A stretch of 10,145 nt of DNA from Baffinella frigidus (Eukaryota > Cryptophyceae > Cryptomonadales > Baffinellaceae), in NCBI GenBank assembly GCA_026770585.1, contig MU646444.1:720241-730385 (forward strand). The letters run 5' to 3'. Below, one piece after another: positions 9,227 to 10,145 of this stretch. Position numbers and translations under genes: made by a program. Below the pieces are notes generated by a model. It saw only the letters and a program-made list of their open reading frames with translations. It was not told the DNA's origin and did not search any database. How positions within the stretch are numbered: position 1 is the stretch's first letter; each line of letters starts with the position of its first letter.

Positions 9227-9279
9227 ACCAGGGGTGTCCCTCGAGTGGCCAGCAGGCGCACACGCCCTACCGTAGGGCT

Positions 9280-9402
9280 CTACAGGGGTACCTCGCTCAC
9301 AAGAAACGCTCACCCCCCTAGGAACACCACAGGGCCCTAGGCATGGTCCTACTGTAGGGTCCTAGGGGGTGGCTATTTCTTATGAGCGAGGTACCCCTGT
9401 AG
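9280..9402. mobile_element. Foldback (MITE-like) element, complete copy
   Basis: Terminal 20-bp inverted repeats CTACAGGGGTACCTCGCTCA (9280-9299) and its exact complement (9383-9402). Pairing continues inward (CAAGAAA...CACCCCCCTAGGA against TCCTAGGGGGTG...TTTCTTA) around GGGCCCTAGGCATGGTCCTACTG. It encodes no protein, so it is probably a non-autonomous element. It lies between the gene end and the intronless end copy. Confidence 0.7.
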
Positions 9403-9421
9403 GACCTGCCTAGGACCGCGG

Positions 9422-9490
9422 GAGGTCGTACTCGTCAAAAGCGCGTCCGTCCGCTTCCTAGGCCACCTCCTTGCGGAGACCTCCAACTGA
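9422..9490 (+). pseudogene. Intronless copy of the M-N exon junction and gene end
   Basis: The codons EVVLVKSASVRFLGHLLAE, then TSN and TGA (9488-9490), align with EIVRVK-G-ASVRLLGHLLAESTE across the M-N intron. The 137-bp telomeric-repeat intron is absent. Upstream similarity stops where the foldback element begins. Confidence 0.68.
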
Positions 9491-9556
9491 CGGACCCGCC
9501 TCGAGACGGACGGGCCCGCCTCGGGACGGACGGGCCCGCCACGGGACCTCACGGGC

Positions 9557-9589
9557 GCGTCCGGCCTCCTCGCTGAGGCCCCCGTGTGA
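9557..9589 (+). pseudogene. Third, shortened copy of the gene end
   Basis: It reads AS-GLLAEAPV-stop (TGA 9587-9589), preceded by GGC as in the spliced gene (GGC GCG TCC). Against exon N it lacks five to six codons in frame. It is embedded in the GC-rich array. Confidence 0.45.
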
Positions 9590-9674
9590 GAGGACCCGCG
9601 TGGGATGGGCCCGCCTCGGGATCGTGGGATAGCCCCGCCTCTGGAACGTGGGATTTGGGCCCGCCTCGGGAGCT

Positions 9675-9757
9675 GAGGCCTACAGTAGGCCTATGCCTGA
9701 GGCCCTACGCTGGTCCTAGGGGGGGGGGGCGGTGTCTTATGAGCGAGGTACCCCTCT
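9675..9757. mobile_element. Foldback element, right half only
   Basis: GGTCCTAGGGGGGGGGGGCGG...CTTATGAGCGAGGTACCCCTCTA matches the right half and right terminal repeat of the 9280-9402 element. The left half is absent, replaced by GC-rich array sequence and AGGCCTACAGTAGGCCT. Confidence 0.55.
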
Positions 9758-9814
9758 AGACCCGCATCGGGAGTGTGGGATAGGCCCGCCTCGAAGACTG
9801 AGGGGGCCTGAATG

Positions 9815-9909
9815 TGATCCGAAAGGAAGCATGGCTTTTCTGCAGAACCAGTTCCGGTGTCCGCCTATGTTGGGAGCTCGAAGAACCTAAAGGACCTAAA
9901 GACCACCCT
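9815..9909 (+). repeat. Second copy of the dispersed repeat
   Basis: GATCCGAAAG, TTCTGCAGAACC, ATGTTGGGAG and AACCTAAAGGACCTAAAGACC match 3292-3410 in order. It directly abuts the left terminal repeat of the last foldback element. Confidence 0.6.
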
Positions 9910-10024
9910 CTACAGGGGTACCTCGCTCATCAGAAACTGCCCCCCCCCCCAGGACCACCATAGGACCCTAGGCATGGTCCTACTGTAGGGACCTAGGGGG
10001 GGGGGGGTTCTTCTGAGCGAGGTA
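9910..10024. mobile_element. Foldback element cut by the telomere
   Basis: The left repeat 9910-9929 is identical to that of the complete copy (20 of 20). The interior includes GGACCCTAGGCATGGTCCTACTGTAGGG. The right repeat runs TGAGCGAGGTA (10014-10024) and should continue CCCCTGTAG, but telomeric repeats start instead. Confidence 0.68.
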
Positions 10025-10145
10025 GGGTTTAGGGTTTAGGGTTTAGGGTTTAGGGTTTAGGGTTTAGGGTTTAGGGTTTAGGGTAGGGTTTAGGGTTTAG
10101 GGTTTAGGGTTTAGGGTTTAGGGTTTAGGGTTTAGGGTTTAGGGT
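10025..10145 (+). repeat. Terminal telomere, (TTTAGGG)n
   Basis: Eight perfect GGGTTTA heptamers, one five-base unit GGGTA (10081-10085), eight more perfect heptamers and a partial one to the end of the window. G-rich strand 5'-3' towards the end is the orientation of a right chromosome end. The internal arrays at 6286-6465, 8920-8986 and 9043-9176 have the opposite orientation. Confidence 0.8.

Larger units (their letters stand above)
9491..9815 (+). repeat. Degenerate GC-rich array of GCCCGCCTCGGGA units
   Basis: About nine variants (CCCGCCTCGAGACGG, CCCGCCTCGGGACGG, CCCGCCACGGGAC, CCCGCCTCGGGATCG, CCCGCCTCTGGAACG, CCCGCATCGGGAG, CCCGCCTCGAAGAC and others), several followed by GTGGGAT. It is interrupted by the short gene-end copy and by a half foldback element. 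It resembles a subtelomeric satellite. Confidence 0.6.

Noticed and set aside
8446-8919. Minus-strand open frame of 157 codons
   Set aside because: It spans the perfect inverted repeat and proposed exons K and L on the opposite strand, with no recognisable domain. I cannot exclude a short unknown gene, but nothing supports it.
10081-10085. Five-base telomere unit GGGTA as a possible second healing point
   Set aside because: A single missing TT inside perfect repeats is most simply a telomerase slip or a sequencing error.
1-10145. tRNA or rRNA genes
   Set aside because: No cloverleaf with A and B boxes and no conserved rRNA segment was noticed on reading; a tRNAscan/Rfam run would settle it.

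Overview
The window looks like the end of a chromosome arm from a GC-rich, intron-rich protist or alga with plant-type telomeres. The last 121 bases are (TTTAGGG)n. On the given strand they run G-rich towards the 3' end, which is the orientation of a real right-hand telomere. Prokaryotic features are absent: no long ORF, no ribosome binding sites and no operon layout. TTTAGGG telomeres occur in green algae and plants, dinoflagellates, cryptophytes and some other protists. I cannot name the species.

The one gene I can support runs on the + strand towards the telomere and is cut into at least 13 tiny exons of 38-161 nt. Exons were found as short open stretches bounded by AG and GT (once GC) whose phases match, and by duplicate copies that differ almost only at third codon positions. 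Exons A-D (299-397, 1201-1309, 1927-2087, 2914-2982) join in frame and read like a pleckstrin-homology (PH)-type domain. Exons E-G encode an acidic, Gly/Asp-rich linker. Exons H, I and J encode a charged, probably coiled-coil helix. Exons L, M and N (8826-8863, 8993-9039, 9177-9226) end the protein at TGA 9224-9226. The 5' end lies outside the window.

Around nearly every good exon lie extra copies of the same exon, some intact and some broken by stops, frameshifts or lost splice sites: three of A, three of B, two of C, five of D, five of E, two of F, two or more of G, six of J and three of N. The region has been rebuilt repeatedly by small local duplications.

The intervening DNA is also patterned. 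Many introns are arrays of telomere-like heptamers (CCCTAAA, CCCGAAA, CCCCAAA, CCCCTAA; G-rich forms elsewhere). Others hold long inverted repeats (5557-5790, 6563-6690, 7021-7179, 7437-7545, 8396-8545, 2483-2742). A short GTTGAC...GTCAAC hairpin family recurs about eight times.

From 9227 to 10024 the subtelomere holds two intronless copies of the gene's last codons, a degenerate GC-rich array, and two and a half copies of a foldback element with 20-bp terminal inverted repeats. The last copy is cut inside its right repeat, where the telomere begins.
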